Of a DNA stretch of 55,625 bases, positions 1 to 15,000 are shown piece after piece (position 1 is the first letter of the stretch; every line of letters starts with the position of its first letter). The notes beneath the pieces were generated by a model. It ran no database searches. It was not told where the DNA came from and saw only the letters and a list, made by a program, of their open reading frames with translations. This DNA comes from Parachlorella kessleri (lineage: Eukaryota > Chlorophyta > Trebouxiophyceae > Chlorellales > Chlorellaceae): the NCBI GenBank assembly GCA_001598975.1, contig BBXU01000208.1:1-55625 (forward strand). Direction: 5' to 3'. Both the position numbers and the translations under genes were made by a program.

Positions 1-2945
<2,945 letters not shown>

Positions 2946-2981
2946 GGTAGCTGGATCCTCTTGGCACAATTATGCTGTGGC

Positions 2982-3492
2982 CTACTGCTGGTCCTGCTCT
3001 TTCACTGCCTGCTGGGGTTGTGCCTGCTGCCTGGGCTTCGGCAGAGGCTGGCAAGGAGGCAGGGTGGCCTGATACTGAGGCCCCACCCGCGGCTTGCGCG
3101 GGTTGTACACGTTGTTTGGGAGTGACTCTACCACACGAACGTGCTTGCCCAACTGCTCCTGGTTATCCGCACGCTCAATGTCAGCTATTAGCCTGCATGC
3201 AAAGGAGGAAACAGCAGACTAAGCAATAGGCTGCGCCAGACAGCAACGCCAACTTGCTGCAACTATGCAGGGAAAGTCCTAGTATCAGTACCCGGGCCAG
3301 GTGGCCCAGCGCGGATTTGGTAAGACCATCAGCACCAAAAAGGCCAGCTCCCTACCTGCCCTGCTGTTGAGGACCACTTTGAACGCCTGCAGCAGCCTCG
3401 TGATCGTCCAAGTGACGCTTTTGCCTGGTAGCAAGCTTGAATTGCTGCTTCAGAGGTAGCTTGTGGACAGGTGCCTGATCTTCGTGGTCCAT
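2982..3492 (-). CDS. Small ELM2-like protein, 115 aa (two exons)
   Basis: Two exons, 3356-3492 and 2982-3192, join in phase to 348 nt (115 aa plus TAG). The first exon is polar and basic (KLPLKQQFKLATRQKR). The second carries VESLPNNVYNPRKPRVGPQYQATLPPCQP split over a few lines of sequence; its VGPQYQATLP core resembles the end of ELM2 domains (VGxxYQAxIP), which bind histone deacetylases in chromatin proteins. The rest of a full ELM2 and any SANT domain are missing, so the family call is tentative. The tail is Q/P-rich. Neither exon contains an ATG in any frame except the start codon. The downstream FAN-like ATG follows after 36 bp. The start context has G at -3 and G at +4. It could instead be a lineage-specific small protein. 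Confidence 0.6.
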
Positions 3493-3899
3493 ACCAGCCT
3501 ATGGAAACGTTAGCTATCATCCACTATTCCCTCTTCCTCTAGAAAGCAGGTTGCTGCTATATGTGCGGCATGAAATGCCCTGCTGGCATCGTCAGGGCGC
3601 AAACCGGCTTGCTTGCCAACACCATAGGCATCTAGGCACAGCAGCACCGCAAATTCCTTATTAGCTGCTAACACATTTCGATGGCGTAGTGAACTCTGCA
3701 ACACAGCAGGCCCGTTGGAATAAGGGTCTCATGTCAAGGCAAAACCTGCTGCAACTTGCTGCTAATCGTCTCAGTGCGACTGAAGACAGCAGCAAAGCCG
3801 CCTCTAAGTATGACTTTGTCAAGGTCAGTTCGATATAGCCGGCTTCCTCCGCGTTGCGTCCACACTGCACACCCCCAGGGCCAACCTCACTTGTCCACG
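3493..3899. promoter_or_regulatory. Divergent intergenic region (407 bp)
   Basis: Lies between the start of the minus-strand ELM2-like gene and the start of the plus-strand LPA1-like gene, so it should hold both 5' UTRs and both promoters. I see no clear TATA box or conserved element. A minus-strand open frame at 3510-3704 has no recognisable homology. The CCATAG just upstream of the ELM2-like ATG could be a 5' UTR splice acceptor. Confidence 0.5.
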
Positions 3900-6800
3900 A
3901 TGGTCCGCAAAGTGCAGGTCAAGGTGTGGCTTGGAGAAGACATGGCGCACTATTACGTGCTCAGTCGCTTCCTGATCAGCCGCATGCTGACAGTCACCAA
4001 GGTGCCCCACCAAAAGGCCATTAAGATAGCGCTGGCAGTCAAGAAGCACCTGGTGGACAATGACCGCTTGGACATAACTCAGGCAAGCCGCGGCTTGCTA
4101 CAGCTTGCTCAGGAGGCCATGCAGCAGCCACCGACGGTGTGGAAGATTTAAACAGTGTGGGCGTGGGCGCTGCGTCGGGGATATCAATGTCTGTGTTGCA
4201 GGCAGACTCGTATTTGAGACATGTAGACACACCAACCCAAACTCTTTGCATCGATGCCCAACTTTGCAGAATGAATTGGAGACGATCCTGTTCAGCGTCA
4301 TGCGCAGCAAGGGGTTTGGGGATGCGTTCATCAAGCGCTACAAGATGGTGAACCACTTCTTCCAGCAGAAGCGACCATTGATCATACTCATCTGCGGCTC
4401 TGCCTGCACAGGTAGGTGGAGGTGCCAAGGTTTCCCATGTACTCAGTTCGAGCGCCGCCAAGACAATGCCTGGTTAGCAAGGCACTTTAAAGGCTTCCTG
4501 CTGCCTCTACATGGCCAACAAATTGTTGGGGCTGTCGGCATGGGAGTGTGGTACTATAGCGGCGACAGCGTACAATGTGTATTCTCGTCCCTTAAGCCGC
4601 CCCCTCAGTTGTGCACAGCAGCTGATGACGCTGCAGGCAAGTCAACCTTCGCGCAGCAACTGGCCTCCCGGCTCAACCTGTCCAATGTGCTGCAAACTGA
4701 CATCCTGTATGAGGTATGGCGCTTGGCCTGACACCCAGCAGCCGTCCTCCCCGTACCTCCGCAAATCCAATGTGTGTATGTGCTTTGTGGATCGATGGAC
4801 GAGTTTGCTTGGGAGAGGCAGCAGCTTCACCGCCACCAACACGTTGTTGAGGCTGCTTTCTGTGGCGGCGACGACCTGCTGATAACTACCCCTCTGTAGC
4901 ATCCCGGGAGGCGGATGGGGACCACGATATTAAGTGGACCACAACCAGCTGCCCCTTGCTTGCTGCAGCTCCTTCGCACCAGCGGGCTGAGTTCGCTGTC
5001 CAGCACGCCGCTGTGGAGCAGGGAGGGCCTCGCGGACGACGACCTCATCTCTGAGTTTCAGCAGGAGTGCCGCATCATACGCAGGGGCTTGGATGGGGAC
5101 CTGTGCAAGGCGAGCACTGCTTGTGCAGATGGTGATTGATTGATTGTTTGATTGAGCCTGCTCAGCGTTGGGGTTGCGCGCATGCTCGGACAGCGCCGTA
5201 CTAGTGCTATGCTCCTGATGAAAGACTAGGACACTAGGACTATCAGCACGGACTTGGGCAGGCTATGCCTGCCGGGTAACACGGCAGATGGCCAGGTGGC
5301 TGTGAAGCAGGTGCTGCAACACAGCAACAAAGAAAAGAAACCTGGCTCTGCAGCCTTACCAGCCAAATCCTGTTGAATGCGGTTGACTATGCTGTTGAAT
5401 GCGGTTGAAAACTCCAGTATCTTGTCTAAGTAACACTGTGGTGTCATCCTGGTTGTGCTGCCGCAGAGCATCAAGGACGGCAAGCCCATCATCATAGAGG
5501 GGCTGCACCTTGATCCGGGGCTCTACCTTGACGAGTTTGGGCGGCATGGGATGGTGGGCATGGCGGGTGCCTTCAGCCTGGAGTTGCCGCAGTATGATGC
5601 CGCCGGCCCGCACATGGCAGCCACAACATCGTACGTGACAACCACAACATCTGCAGGGTCGCGGCTAGGGGAGTCAGCGGCACAGGTGGGCCGTGTTTTG
5701 TCGCCCTGGTTGGTCCGCTCGGGCGGTGAGCAGGGTGATACCAGCAGGGTCGGTCCCACAAGACACACCGCAACGCCGGTGAACGGGTGTTTTGCGCTGT
5801 GCACTGCTTGCACGCCTGCTGCCATGCATGTTGCCGGGTTAGAAGCGGGTGCCCCTTGCTTTATGGACGGCCTGCGGCGGTCTAAACCTACCCAGCAGCC
5901 TCGCTACAACCTGCATTCCAATGTAGAACCCAGCTAGGTGATGCACAAAGCAGCACTGCGCGCTGCCTGCCTGCAGGGTGGACCCGGCCCCCTGTTTGCC
6001 ACGGACTCGGTCGCCGCCTCACCGCCCTCCCCCTCCGGCTCTCTCGGCAGCAGCCATGAAGATGGTGGCCCCGCCCCCACCCCTTACTCGTCTACGCCAG
6101 CACCCAGCTCGCCTGTGGTGGGCGCCGGTGGTGGCGCCCACAGTTTTGCAGAGGAGGACGGGCTGCCTGCCCGGCGCTCAATATCCTTCACTGAGGCCGC
6201 CACCTCGGGCCTGGCTTCCGCCCCTCCTGCCTACGACAGGCAGTCCCCTTGGAGGCACTTGCGGCCGGGCGGCTTCCTGCACCGGCTGCTGCACCGGCCA
6301 AAGAGCGCCCATGAGCGAGGGGGCCACCAACAGCAGCAGCGCCAGCAGCAGCCAGAGCAGGAGCAGCAGCAGCAGCAAGGGCAGCAGCCAGAGCAGGAAC
6401 AGCAGCAGCAGCACCTGGCTCAAGCCCTGCGCGGCAAGGATTTCCGCAGCTTAAGCCTGCCGGAACACAGCACGGCCCCGGGCACGCGTGCCGCGGGGCT
6501 ACCAAGCCCGCTAGGCTCTCAGCGCTTGCAGCTGCTGCAGCAGCAGCAGCAGCAGGCTGGGCCCCCAGGGCCCCTAGGGCGAGGCGTGATGCGTACCGCC
6601 TCGCTCGGGCAGGTGACCTTCATGCTACAGCAAGATGCCGATGCAGCGCTGTCCCCGGTGCGGGTGATGCCTGGCTCCGAGGTGCTGGTGCCTGCACCAG
6701 TCTCTCCCAGGCTAGGCCAGCTCAGCAACAGCAGGACGGGGCCAGTGGGGCGCAGCGAGGGGTTGGGCTTGACTACACACCAGGTGGCAGGGGCAGGGCA

Positions 6801-7656
6801 GGAAGAAGAAGCGGTTGGCAGGGGCACTGGTAAAGTGCAGGGAAGCACACAGCGGCCAGAGTTGGCGGCTGCACTGCAAGACGGGGCACAGCAACCAGAG
6901 CAGCAGCAGCAGTGGCAGGCACAGAGCAGCACGGCAAGGCAGGCAGGTCTGCCACACGCGCCGTCGCCCTTTAGCAGCATCCATGCAGGTTCCCAGCGTG
7001 CGCCGCCCCCAGGCGAAACTGCCAAACAGGGGACAGGCCGATTTATGGGGCCTCCCCCAGCCGCCCTGAATGGGTCTGTTGCGCTGGCTGCCCAGGCGGC
7101 AGCAGATATGCCGTTAGCAAGCGCCCTCCCAGCCGAAGGCAGTGGTAGTGCAGATGCAGCCTGCAAGACCCCAGCAGCTGTGGAGCCCCCGCAAACTGTG
7201 CCAGGGGCTGCCGAGGTGCCGCCCGGCCCAGGGCCTGGTGCACAAAGTGGGAGCCAGGCAGCTGCTGCGCCTGCTGCGCGGGACGCCCAGGGCCCCGTGT
7301 TTGTCCCAATCGTGCTGGCAATGGACACCAAGGACTACGAGCTGGTGGTGCAGGAGTGGCAGGCTGCCCAGGCGGGCCTCCTCCGGGAGCTGCCTGCCGG
7401 GGCAGGAGGAACCGACGTCCTGAGCGGCGGCGGCGGCGGCCAAGCCAGCGCGGCTGTGGTCGAGGCTGGGGAGGACGAGGAGGAGGCCCCAGGCAGCAGC
7501 GAGGCCGTGCTGCGGCGCCTGCAGGTGCTGCAGGACTATTTGCGGGCGTATGGCGCGGTGGGCGTGCCGGTGGTGGAGGTGAACGTGGGCGGCTTCCACG
7601 CGACCCTGGACAAGCTGCACGACTACCTGCTGGCCTGTATTGAGATGTCCTTGTGA
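3900..7656 (+). CDS. LPA1-like P-loop (2-phosphoglycerate kinase-type) protein, 813 aa
   Basis: Six exons in phase: 3900-4082, 4270-4411, 4637-4713, 4969-5109, 5467-5685, 5977-7656. The domain order follows plant LPA1 (low phytic acid 1; 2-phosphoglycerate kinase-related). First comes a short N-terminal region with KxxxxGDAFIKRYKMV-type sequence. Next is the Walker A CGSACTGKST, split by an intron, then LSNVLQTDILYE, the ECRIIRRGLDGDL segment and DGKPIIIEGLHLDPGLYL. The end is PVFVPIVLAMDTKDYE plus VGGFHATLDKLHDYLL. Plant LPA1 affects phytate level; the exact reaction is not settled. A low-complexity insertion of about 450 residues, rich in Q, P and S with CAG-encoded glutamine runs, separates the P-loop half from the conserved C-terminus. 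Introns 1 (4083) and 4 (5110) begin with GC. Intron 1 could instead use a GT at 4138, which would add 18 residues. Confidence 0.88.
5370..5408. repeat. 17-bp direct repeat, 22-bp period
   Basis: CTGTTGAATGCGGTTGA occurs twice inside intron 4 of the LPA1-like gene (5370-5386 and 5392-5408). Probably neutral. Confidence 0.85.
6328..6411 (+). repeat. CAG-rich polyglutamine tract
   Basis: Coding repeat in the LPA1-like protein. A Q-Q-P-E-Q-E unit followed by a glutamine run occurs twice in tandem, giving about 28 codons that are nearly all Q or E. It is mostly pure CAG, so length variation by slippage is expected. Confidence 0.9.
6538..6555 (+). repeat. Short (CAG)6 run
   Basis: Six uninterrupted CAG codons in the low-complexity insertion of the LPA1-like protein. 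Confidence 0.9.
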
Positions 7657-8322
7657 GGGTGGTTGAGGCGGGGAAGGGGGTCACTGTGTGTGTAGTGGAT
7701 GGCGGTCCTCTGCACTGAATATGTTAAGCAGTCAGGTCTGGTCGTTGAGACCAAGCTGGTGGAGGCTTAAACGAGATTCGGTGGTTCGTTTGGCGTAGTG
7801 GCTAAAAGGTTGGAGGGAAGGAGAAGCAGTATGTTTGTATCCTTAGGTCACTGATCTGCACGAAGGGTTGAGCTTTGTATTTCCCTGATATTTGAAGTGC
7901 TGGTATTGCTATTGCAAAGCCTGCGTACTGCCTTGAACGCTTTCGGTCTTCTTGGTACTGCTTGCTTGGCTGTCTGGCTGGTATCCATGTGCCTGCTGTG
8001 TGCCTGTCGTGCACCGGTGCGTGTGAACTTGGGTGCGGTGCCTCTTATGGCAGTGGAGAGTCGCCAAACCTCACTGTCAGACTTGTCATGGTTGGGGAGG
8101 AAAAATGAAATGCGACACCCATGGCGACACCCACCATGGTGTCACCACTGGTGGTGCACCACAAACTGCTGTCTGACCCCTTCCTGTCACTCGCATTTCC
8201 ATTTTAAATTGGTGCACCAGCTCACCACCGCGTCAAACCGCGGTTACCTAAGAAATGACGTACCAGCACTTGATCAAAGCCGCGGCTAACCGGCATCCCA
8301 CCCATTGATCCAGTTGCACACC
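7657..8322. other. Intergenic region (666 bp), LPA1-like 3' side to LPEAT-like promoter
   Basis: Tandem intergenic space. I found no TGTAA motif close to the LPA1-like stop and no gene. Around 8118-8170 there are short palindromic CACCATGGTG and CACCACTGGTGGTG stretches, possibly regulatory. The ATG-like starts inside are not supported by homology. Confidence 0.5.
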
Positions 8323-10645
8323 ATGACGGATGCTAACGGCAGCATTGGGCAGCTGCCTTGGGAGGGGGACCCCCTGTACTCTCCCTTCAGGCGCACTGAC
8401 TATTATGGTATCCTAGGCCTGCGGCCTCTGCCGCTCCATGAAAAGCTTCGCCTGGCGGTGCTAGCCTGCGTGCTTGTGCCAGCGAAGCTGCTGGGGGCGC
8501 TGTGCTGCCTCCTGGCCTACTACTGCATTTGTCGCTTCTCAGTGCTGGTGCCCCGTTCCCTGCGGTCAGACTTCATTGCCGCCACTGGCAAGGTGGCCTG
8601 CCGGTCATGCCTTTTCTGCCTGGGCTTCTACAAGGTGGAGTGGATCCAGGTGGAGCCAGGGGCGGCACCACACAGCCGCAGGGCTCGCCGCAATGGCCGC
8701 AGCCCAGCTGCCATTGTTTCAAACCACTGCGGCTGGAGCGATATTTTGGTGCACATGAGCCGCTCCTTCCCAGCCTTTGTGGCCCGCGACGCTACCAAAA
8801 ACATGCCCCTTATTGGCCTGATCAGGTGCGCAGTCAGCCCCTGCAGCTGAGCGTATACTAATGGGTTTATGTTTGAAGCTGGCGGGCTGACCTGACAAAT
8901 CTACATCCCAACCTTTGCCCAAGGCGCATAAGCTCAGTACCTGGCCAACTGTGCCACCACTGAACGACCACCTATCTGTTCTCTGCTGCAGCCAACTTAT
9001 GGGGTGTATATACGTCAACCGCGAGCACAAGGACCCAAGCTCAAATGTGAGCACCCGGATCTCATAGCGGCCTTGGTGGCGGCAACTGTTGTGCAGTGGC
9101 TTCGGCTTCGCGCTCCTTGCATACCTTCTTAGGGCAGCATTTTCAGGGCGTGCTTGTGTTGACGAAATTTCTCCACCTTTTGCCATCACAGGGGGTTGCA
9201 GCATTGGTCAAGGAGCGCATCAAGGCGGCAGCAGAGGGCAAGCTGCCTGACAGCCGGCCGCTGCTGCTGTTCCCAGAGGTACGGGCGCCCGACTCTGTGC
9301 CCAGTCGGATGGGTGTGTCAGCCGCCGAAGGGGGGGAGGTGGCTGGGGCCGGGAGGTCAGCGGAGGAGATGCAATTGATATGCCTATAAACAGTGCGGTA
9401 GCCGGGCAATTGGGGGGTGCCACCCTTCGAGGATGGGTATGTTTGAAGTGCCCCAGGTTGGCTACGACAGTCTATCTGTTGCCGATTGGTTGCTTGGGAA
9501 GCCCGCAGCCCGCAAAGCAACCATGAGAGCTGGTTTTGCTGCCTGGCAGGGCACAACGACCAATGGGGAGTACCTACTGCCCTTCAAGACGGGCGCGTTC
9601 CTGGCGGGGGCCCCAGTGCAGCCTGTCATCCTGTGCTACGGCAAGGTGGGCACCAGAGCAGGAGTTTTTTAGACCTTGGACTAGTGAGTGTGTAGCATGT
9701 GGAGGGTTTTTACCTGAAAAAGTCTGCGGCGGGTGTGCATCCCGGTGTTGGGTTAGTCATCTGTGTGTAGGTCAATCAGGAGCGCCGCTCGCCATGTATC
9801 TGTTCCTGCATGCCATGCAGGGCCGCATATCATTGTCGTGGGAGATGATCCCCGCGCCCAGGCATCTCTTCTTGGTGCTCTGCAACCCGCTGCACTCGGT
9901 GACCTGTTATGAGGTGCGCTCGATGCTGCGCAATGCTGCCCTGGGTATTTGGCTCACATATGTAGGGTTTGCATAAGCAGAGGATGCCCGCCTGCATTGG
10001 GCCAACTCGGGCGCCATCGACCAAAGATGTGCGGTGCTTTGGATATATGCATTTTCTTCAAAGCAAACTAGTCGTTTGGCACGGTTGGGGTTTGAGTGCA
10101 GAGTGTGCAAACCAGGTTTCACTCCGCCCTGCTTGTCACTTGCCTTTGCTGTGCCGGGAGTTTTTAGGCTGGTGAACATGGGTGCCTGTGCCCTGCAGCT
10201 GCCCGTGTATGTGCCAAGCCCTGAGGAGCAGGCTGACCCTAAGCTGTATGCCAACAATGTCAGAAAGTATATGGTGAGGCAGGAGATTGCCTAGGTGACC
10301 CTTGATTAATGGGACGTTTTCCGTGGCTACAGCATGTGCTGTGATTGTTACTGCATTTGCAGGCCTCATCGTGGCTGGCAGCCTACGGGTATTGTAGTTG
10401 AAAGTTGGTAAAGGGGCATGTCATGTACTTTCCTTTGCGAATTGACAGCTACCTATTCTTGATTTGTTACTGGCTGACCATGTGCCTCTTGCGCCCTGCA
10501 GCTGGAGTTTGCGGGCCTCAAGGACACCCGGGCCACTTTCAACGACAAGATGCGGCTGATGGCACAGATCCGCAGCTATTACGGCCTGCCGGTCAAACGG
10601 TTGCCGGCCCCAACGGCGGAGCCCATTGTGAAGAAGGAGGAGTAA
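8323..10645 (+). CDS. Lysophospholipid acyltransferase, LPEAT/LPCAT-like (PlsC domain), 350 aa
   Basis: Seven exons in phase: 8323-8825, 8992-9046, 9192-9278, 9550-9645, 9821-9913, 10199-10273, 10502-10645. The protein should acylate lysophospholipids from acyl-CoA at the ER membrane (Lands-cycle remodelling). A hydrophobic segment at about residues 43-70 is a likely membrane anchor. The acyltransferase motif I is NHCGWSDIL (H-x4-D). It is followed by FPAFVARDATKNMPLIGLI and MGCIYVNREHKD, then motif III FPEGTTTNGEYLLPFKTG and the downstream APVQPVILCYG. The C-terminus ends VKKEE, a dilysine-like ER signal. The length and order match plant LPEAT without EF-hands. The ATG at 8323 was chosen because the open frame upstream of it only offers a TTG. 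All donors are GT. Confidence 0.92.
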
Positions 10646-12009
10646 GGCTAACGGCTTTGGTGCACCCTTGCCAGCGCTTCCACGCCAGACTTGCAGCACA
10701 GCAGCGTGAGCTTACTTGGGGGTGCAGGGGGGCACAGGAGTAGTGATACAAAACGGATGGGAGCATAGCCAGGTGTATCCAGCCATTGCTACTTCCTCAG
10801 ATTTTGATGGAGCAGTTCCCAGCCACCTGCTGTGAATTTTGCAGCTGTTGCTGCGTGAATGTGGTGCTAGAGTGAGCAAACTGGTCGTGGGCGTTTATCC
10901 GGTTCAAACAGGTTATTCGTATCAGGTTTCACTGAATGCTTGGGTCATGTCTGCAAACATGTTGGGCCAAGCAATTCTCACACTCGGTTGTCCATCTGTT
11001 GTAGCAGGGGCACATCTGTTGTAGCCTCCTCATTGCATTTGTTGATTACAAGCCCCAGATTCACCGCCCAGTGAACTGAAAGTTTTGCAGTGTTTGGTCG
11101 CAGCAGTACACGTGTTTGTAGTAATGCTAATAAAATCATGCTGTCTGGCTGGTCTCAGGGTCAAAATATGCCGTCACTTGTTTCTGAAGCCGTGAGGCCC
11201 AAAACGTGCCAACTGCAACAGAACACCTGCCCCATGATTTGTGAGCCACCCGCTCATTGCCCAAATCCTAGCCCGCTGCACCCTCCTGCATGTGCCCGAC
11301 CATTTCAGTGTTGGGTGTCGGTGCTCAGCTGCTGCAGCCGACTCACTGCCTGGCCGACCCTGCTGGCCAAATGACTATGCCACTGCCGCAGGTCCTGGTA
11401 GTTGGACTGTGAACTTGTGCCGCGGCTAGACTGCAAGCAGACAACAATAAAGTGCCTGAGGCTTGGATGACCACCATGGTTCCTCGTTGCTTTTGGCCTC
11501 GCTTATAGGCCCGGGCAATCAGCATGCTGCTGGGCCTGTAACACGACTATATGGCTCGCCTCTCACCTCTGCAACAGCTGGCTTGCAAGTGGCCACATCA
11601 ATGCCAATCCCAGGTGGCAGGCCCTGCGCATGATTGGCTGAGCCCAGCCCATAATCATCAGCTGCAGCATCATAACCTTGCTGCTGCTCCGGCATCTGGA
11701 GGCCGCACTGCATCTCTGCAAACTGATTGTGCGCCACCACTGGTGCCCCTGCCGCTGTCCCTTGGTAACACATGGCAGCAGACTGCGGCCGAGCGCGCTG
11801 GCGGTGGAAGGCTGAAGGGCTGTGGCCAGCGCCCACTGGTGATTGGGGGGTGCTGGCACTACCTTGCAAGACATCGTGCAGCTTGGTGGCCACCTGTAGC
11901 TTCCACTTGCCGCGGGCATGCCCCGGCCCAGGCACCTCCTCCTGTTGCAAGAAAGAAGGGGGTGCTGTGCTTGGCCAGGGCTGAAGCGCAGACTGTGGCA
12001 TTCCCGAAG
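10646..12009. other. Convergent intergenic region (1,364 bp)
   Basis: Space between the 3' ends of the LPEAT-like gene (plus) and the coiled-coil gene (minus). It holds both 3' UTRs. AATAAA-like sequences occur near 11130 and 11446, of unknown meaning in green algae. On the minus strand there is a 160-codon open frame (11519-12001) without homology, which I do not call a gene. Confidence 0.5.
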
Positions 12010-15000
12010 TTATGCATCGATTTGCTTATAGGCCTTAACCTGCTCGATAATGTCAGTCTGCAGATAGACTGAGTGCCTGCCTGCCTGGCCGCACTGTCCA
12101 TCACGAGGTGAATTGCACAGCATCAACAATAGAGCTGTACAGTGAGCTTTGCAGCTGCAAAGAACCACAATGTCCAGCTGGTGCATGCAGTTGGGATGCA
12201 GTGCAGTGCACCACCGCAGGGCACCGGCTTACCTTGAGTGCAAGGTTGATGCTTTTCAGCATGGCGGTGCGCTCCTCCTGCTGGTCCAGCAGCGCCTGCT
12301 GGTAGCCGATGCGGGCGGTACGCAGGGCTCGAGCCTCCTTCTCAGCTGCACGAGCGGCCTTGGCTGTAAGAGCAGAGCCACATGCAGTTATGAGTGCTGG
12401 GTGTCAGCAAAAGCAGTGTAGGAGAGCGACACAACTGCTGTTACTAGTATCATTCACACCACTTCCGTACTGTGCTGCCGCACCGGTCCACTACAACCTC
12501 ATACTACCAAGGACTAGCTGCTCGTTGGGAACTATGCTGGGCGTTATGCATGTAGCCAGGGCAATGCTCACAGATCACCTTCACATTGCACAGCTAAACC
12601 TACCAGCAGCGCTGGAGGGGCGCACAGGCGATAGCACCACAGGGGAAACCGTCCCGTCGCAGGGCACATATGGTCCATGTCCCACAAATGTGTTGGTGCT
12701 CGGCCCCATGACCACGGGCGACATGGGCCTGGCGCATGGGGCAAACGCTGCCCCCGCGCTTGCCGGGCGGCCAAGGCATCGAGCCAGTCTGTTGGCGGAG
12801 CGGCAAACATGTGCCAAGGGGGCCGCATCCAGACCATACTCCAAGCTAGCTGGGGCTTCCAAGCAGCGCACATGCCTGCAGTAATAAGCAAGAGATGCGC
12901 ATCAAGGCAGCCAAGTATGCCACCTTCCGCCTTGCCAGCAGTAGGCCAAAACACTGCGTGGACACACCTCAAGCAAATGAAACCTCCAGATTTTGACAAA
13001 CACAAACGCATACGCCCGAGTGTCTGAAGTCTGGTTGCCAGTACGTCCGCAAGCTCCATGGACTGTGCGGTGCAGCACAACCATGCACCCACCTGACCTC
13101 CCTGCGCAGCAGGTCAAGCTGCTCATTCTTGTCCTGCAGCTCGCGCTTGAAAATGGCTGATGCCTCACGCAGCGCGCCCTCCAGCTCGCCTCGCCGCCGC
13201 TGCTCATCCTCACTGGCGGCCTTGAGGTCGGCAACCTCGCGCAGCAGCTCACCTGCAGCGTGGCAAGGGGAGCTTGTCACCGTTGACGCTCAGGGAGGCG
13301 CAATTTGGCTCTGTCTGGCAAGCACCAAGTTGATAGATCATGCCTCACGTGCAGAGCAACAGCTGAGGCCGTGACGGGATGTCACCGTCAGCTGGCAGCT
13401 TGCATGATCAACTGCCATAAAACTTATAATTCATACACTGATCCTGGGCAGCAAACACAAGCGACGTGCACAATGCAACACTGCTCGCAAGCACCTGGTC
13501 TTTCTGCACGCATTGCACCTACTTACTTCTCCGAGCTTCCCTTTTAGTCTCACGCTGTGCCATATCTGCCAGCCGCTGGGTCACAGCCGCCAGCCTTGCC
13601 TCAACCTGGGCTTTAAGCGAGGCCTGGGCCTCGGAAGCCGCTTTCTCAGTAGCATGCAGCTTATCTGACCACTGCCGCTCCAGTGCATGCTTCTCCTGCA
13701 TTGTAACAGATACAGCGACCTGCTCAGCAAGGAACTGACGGGGCGATGCTGGCTAGCTAGCTAGCATGCATCCATGCCCTGCCTCAAATTTGAGGGAGCC
13801 CCAGACCCCGACTTGTTAGAAATTAACAAAGCCACCACTCATGAAGAAGTACCCTACTCTAGTGAGCTGCCACCCTTACACCCCACCCGTTTGTTCCCTC
13901 GCACCTCCAGCCAGCGCCGCTGCTCCTCCGCCAGCCGTGCTGCATACCCAGCCTGCACCTCAGCCAGTGCAGCTTGCCCCGCCTGCTTTGCCTCCCCAAC
14001 CTCCTGGTGGGCCAGGACCTCGCGATCAGCAGCAGCAGCCTCCCAGCCCCGCTGCAGGGCCTGGCGCTCCTGGTCAGCCGCAGCCACGGCAGCCTCCAAT
14101 CGCTGTGACCATGCCCTGCATATATGACGGGTCAGGATCACTATACTGAGGTGCAACACCTATGAGAGCTGCTGTTGCTGCTGCATGCCTCTGCTATACT
14201 GAATAGGCAACTTTAGGAGAAAAGGAAACAGCATGCAAGAGGCTCATTCTAAGGCATCTAGTTCACCATCAGCTGCCTCAGGGCATAACCACACCTCTCC
14301 AGCATGCGGACGTCAGCGGAAACCTTTGCCTCAGCAGCCGCAGCTTTCTTCTTGTAGTGCTCCTTCATCTGCATCCAGGGATTGCCAGTTCAGGGCGTGA
14401 ACACTTCAATACAAAACCTGGCAGGCTCCTGGGACTACGTTGTTGTTGCAACAGTTCACCACCCCTTGCAACCTGTGCACCCCCTAGCATGTTGCGACGG
14501 TCCTACTGCATTAAACATCTTTCCTCACCTCTTCCAGGGCTGCTGCATGTCCTGCCTCGAGTTCACGTTGGCGCTCTTCGTACCCGCGCTGCAACTCCTT
14601 GCGCTCCTCGTCCCACTTGACGCGGTCAGCGTCATAGCGCTGCAGCCACTCCCGGCCCACCCCCTCCAGCTTGGCCGCTGCATTAAGTGAAGTTGGTACC
14701 TTGCAGTTAACAAGTGGCTCGCATATATTTGCACGAGGAGACGAGGTGAAGGCATGGTATGACCAGGCGACCAGTATGACTAGCACCGAGGCTTTGCTTT
14801 GTACTTGTGCGGCCCAGCTCAAGTGACACCTGTTGCCGTACTAAACTTGCAACACACTGCAAATCCATGGCAGAGCTTGCAACCATGGTGGAGCGTCTCC
14901 CACAGTGCAGCATTGGGATAAGCAGCAGGCAACCGTACCACAGGCCCCCACATTCGAGCAGCAACACCAGGGGTGCTCACCCCAGTCCTGGTTGGCCTGC

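Noticed and set aside
3510..3704. Minus-strand open frame in the divergent promoter at 3510-3704 as an upstream exon or gene
   Set aside because: No recognisable homology and no ATG-plus-splice arrangement that joins it in phase to the ELM2-like ORF.
8305..8322. Start of the acyltransferase at 8305
   Set aside because: It is TTG, not ATG. The first ATG in frame is at 8323.
11519..12001. 160-codon minus-strand open frame downstream of the coiled-coil stop
   Set aside because: No homology and no coiled-coil character, and it lies beyond an in-phase final exon ending in TAA at 12010. Long chance ORFs are common in this GC-rich DNA.
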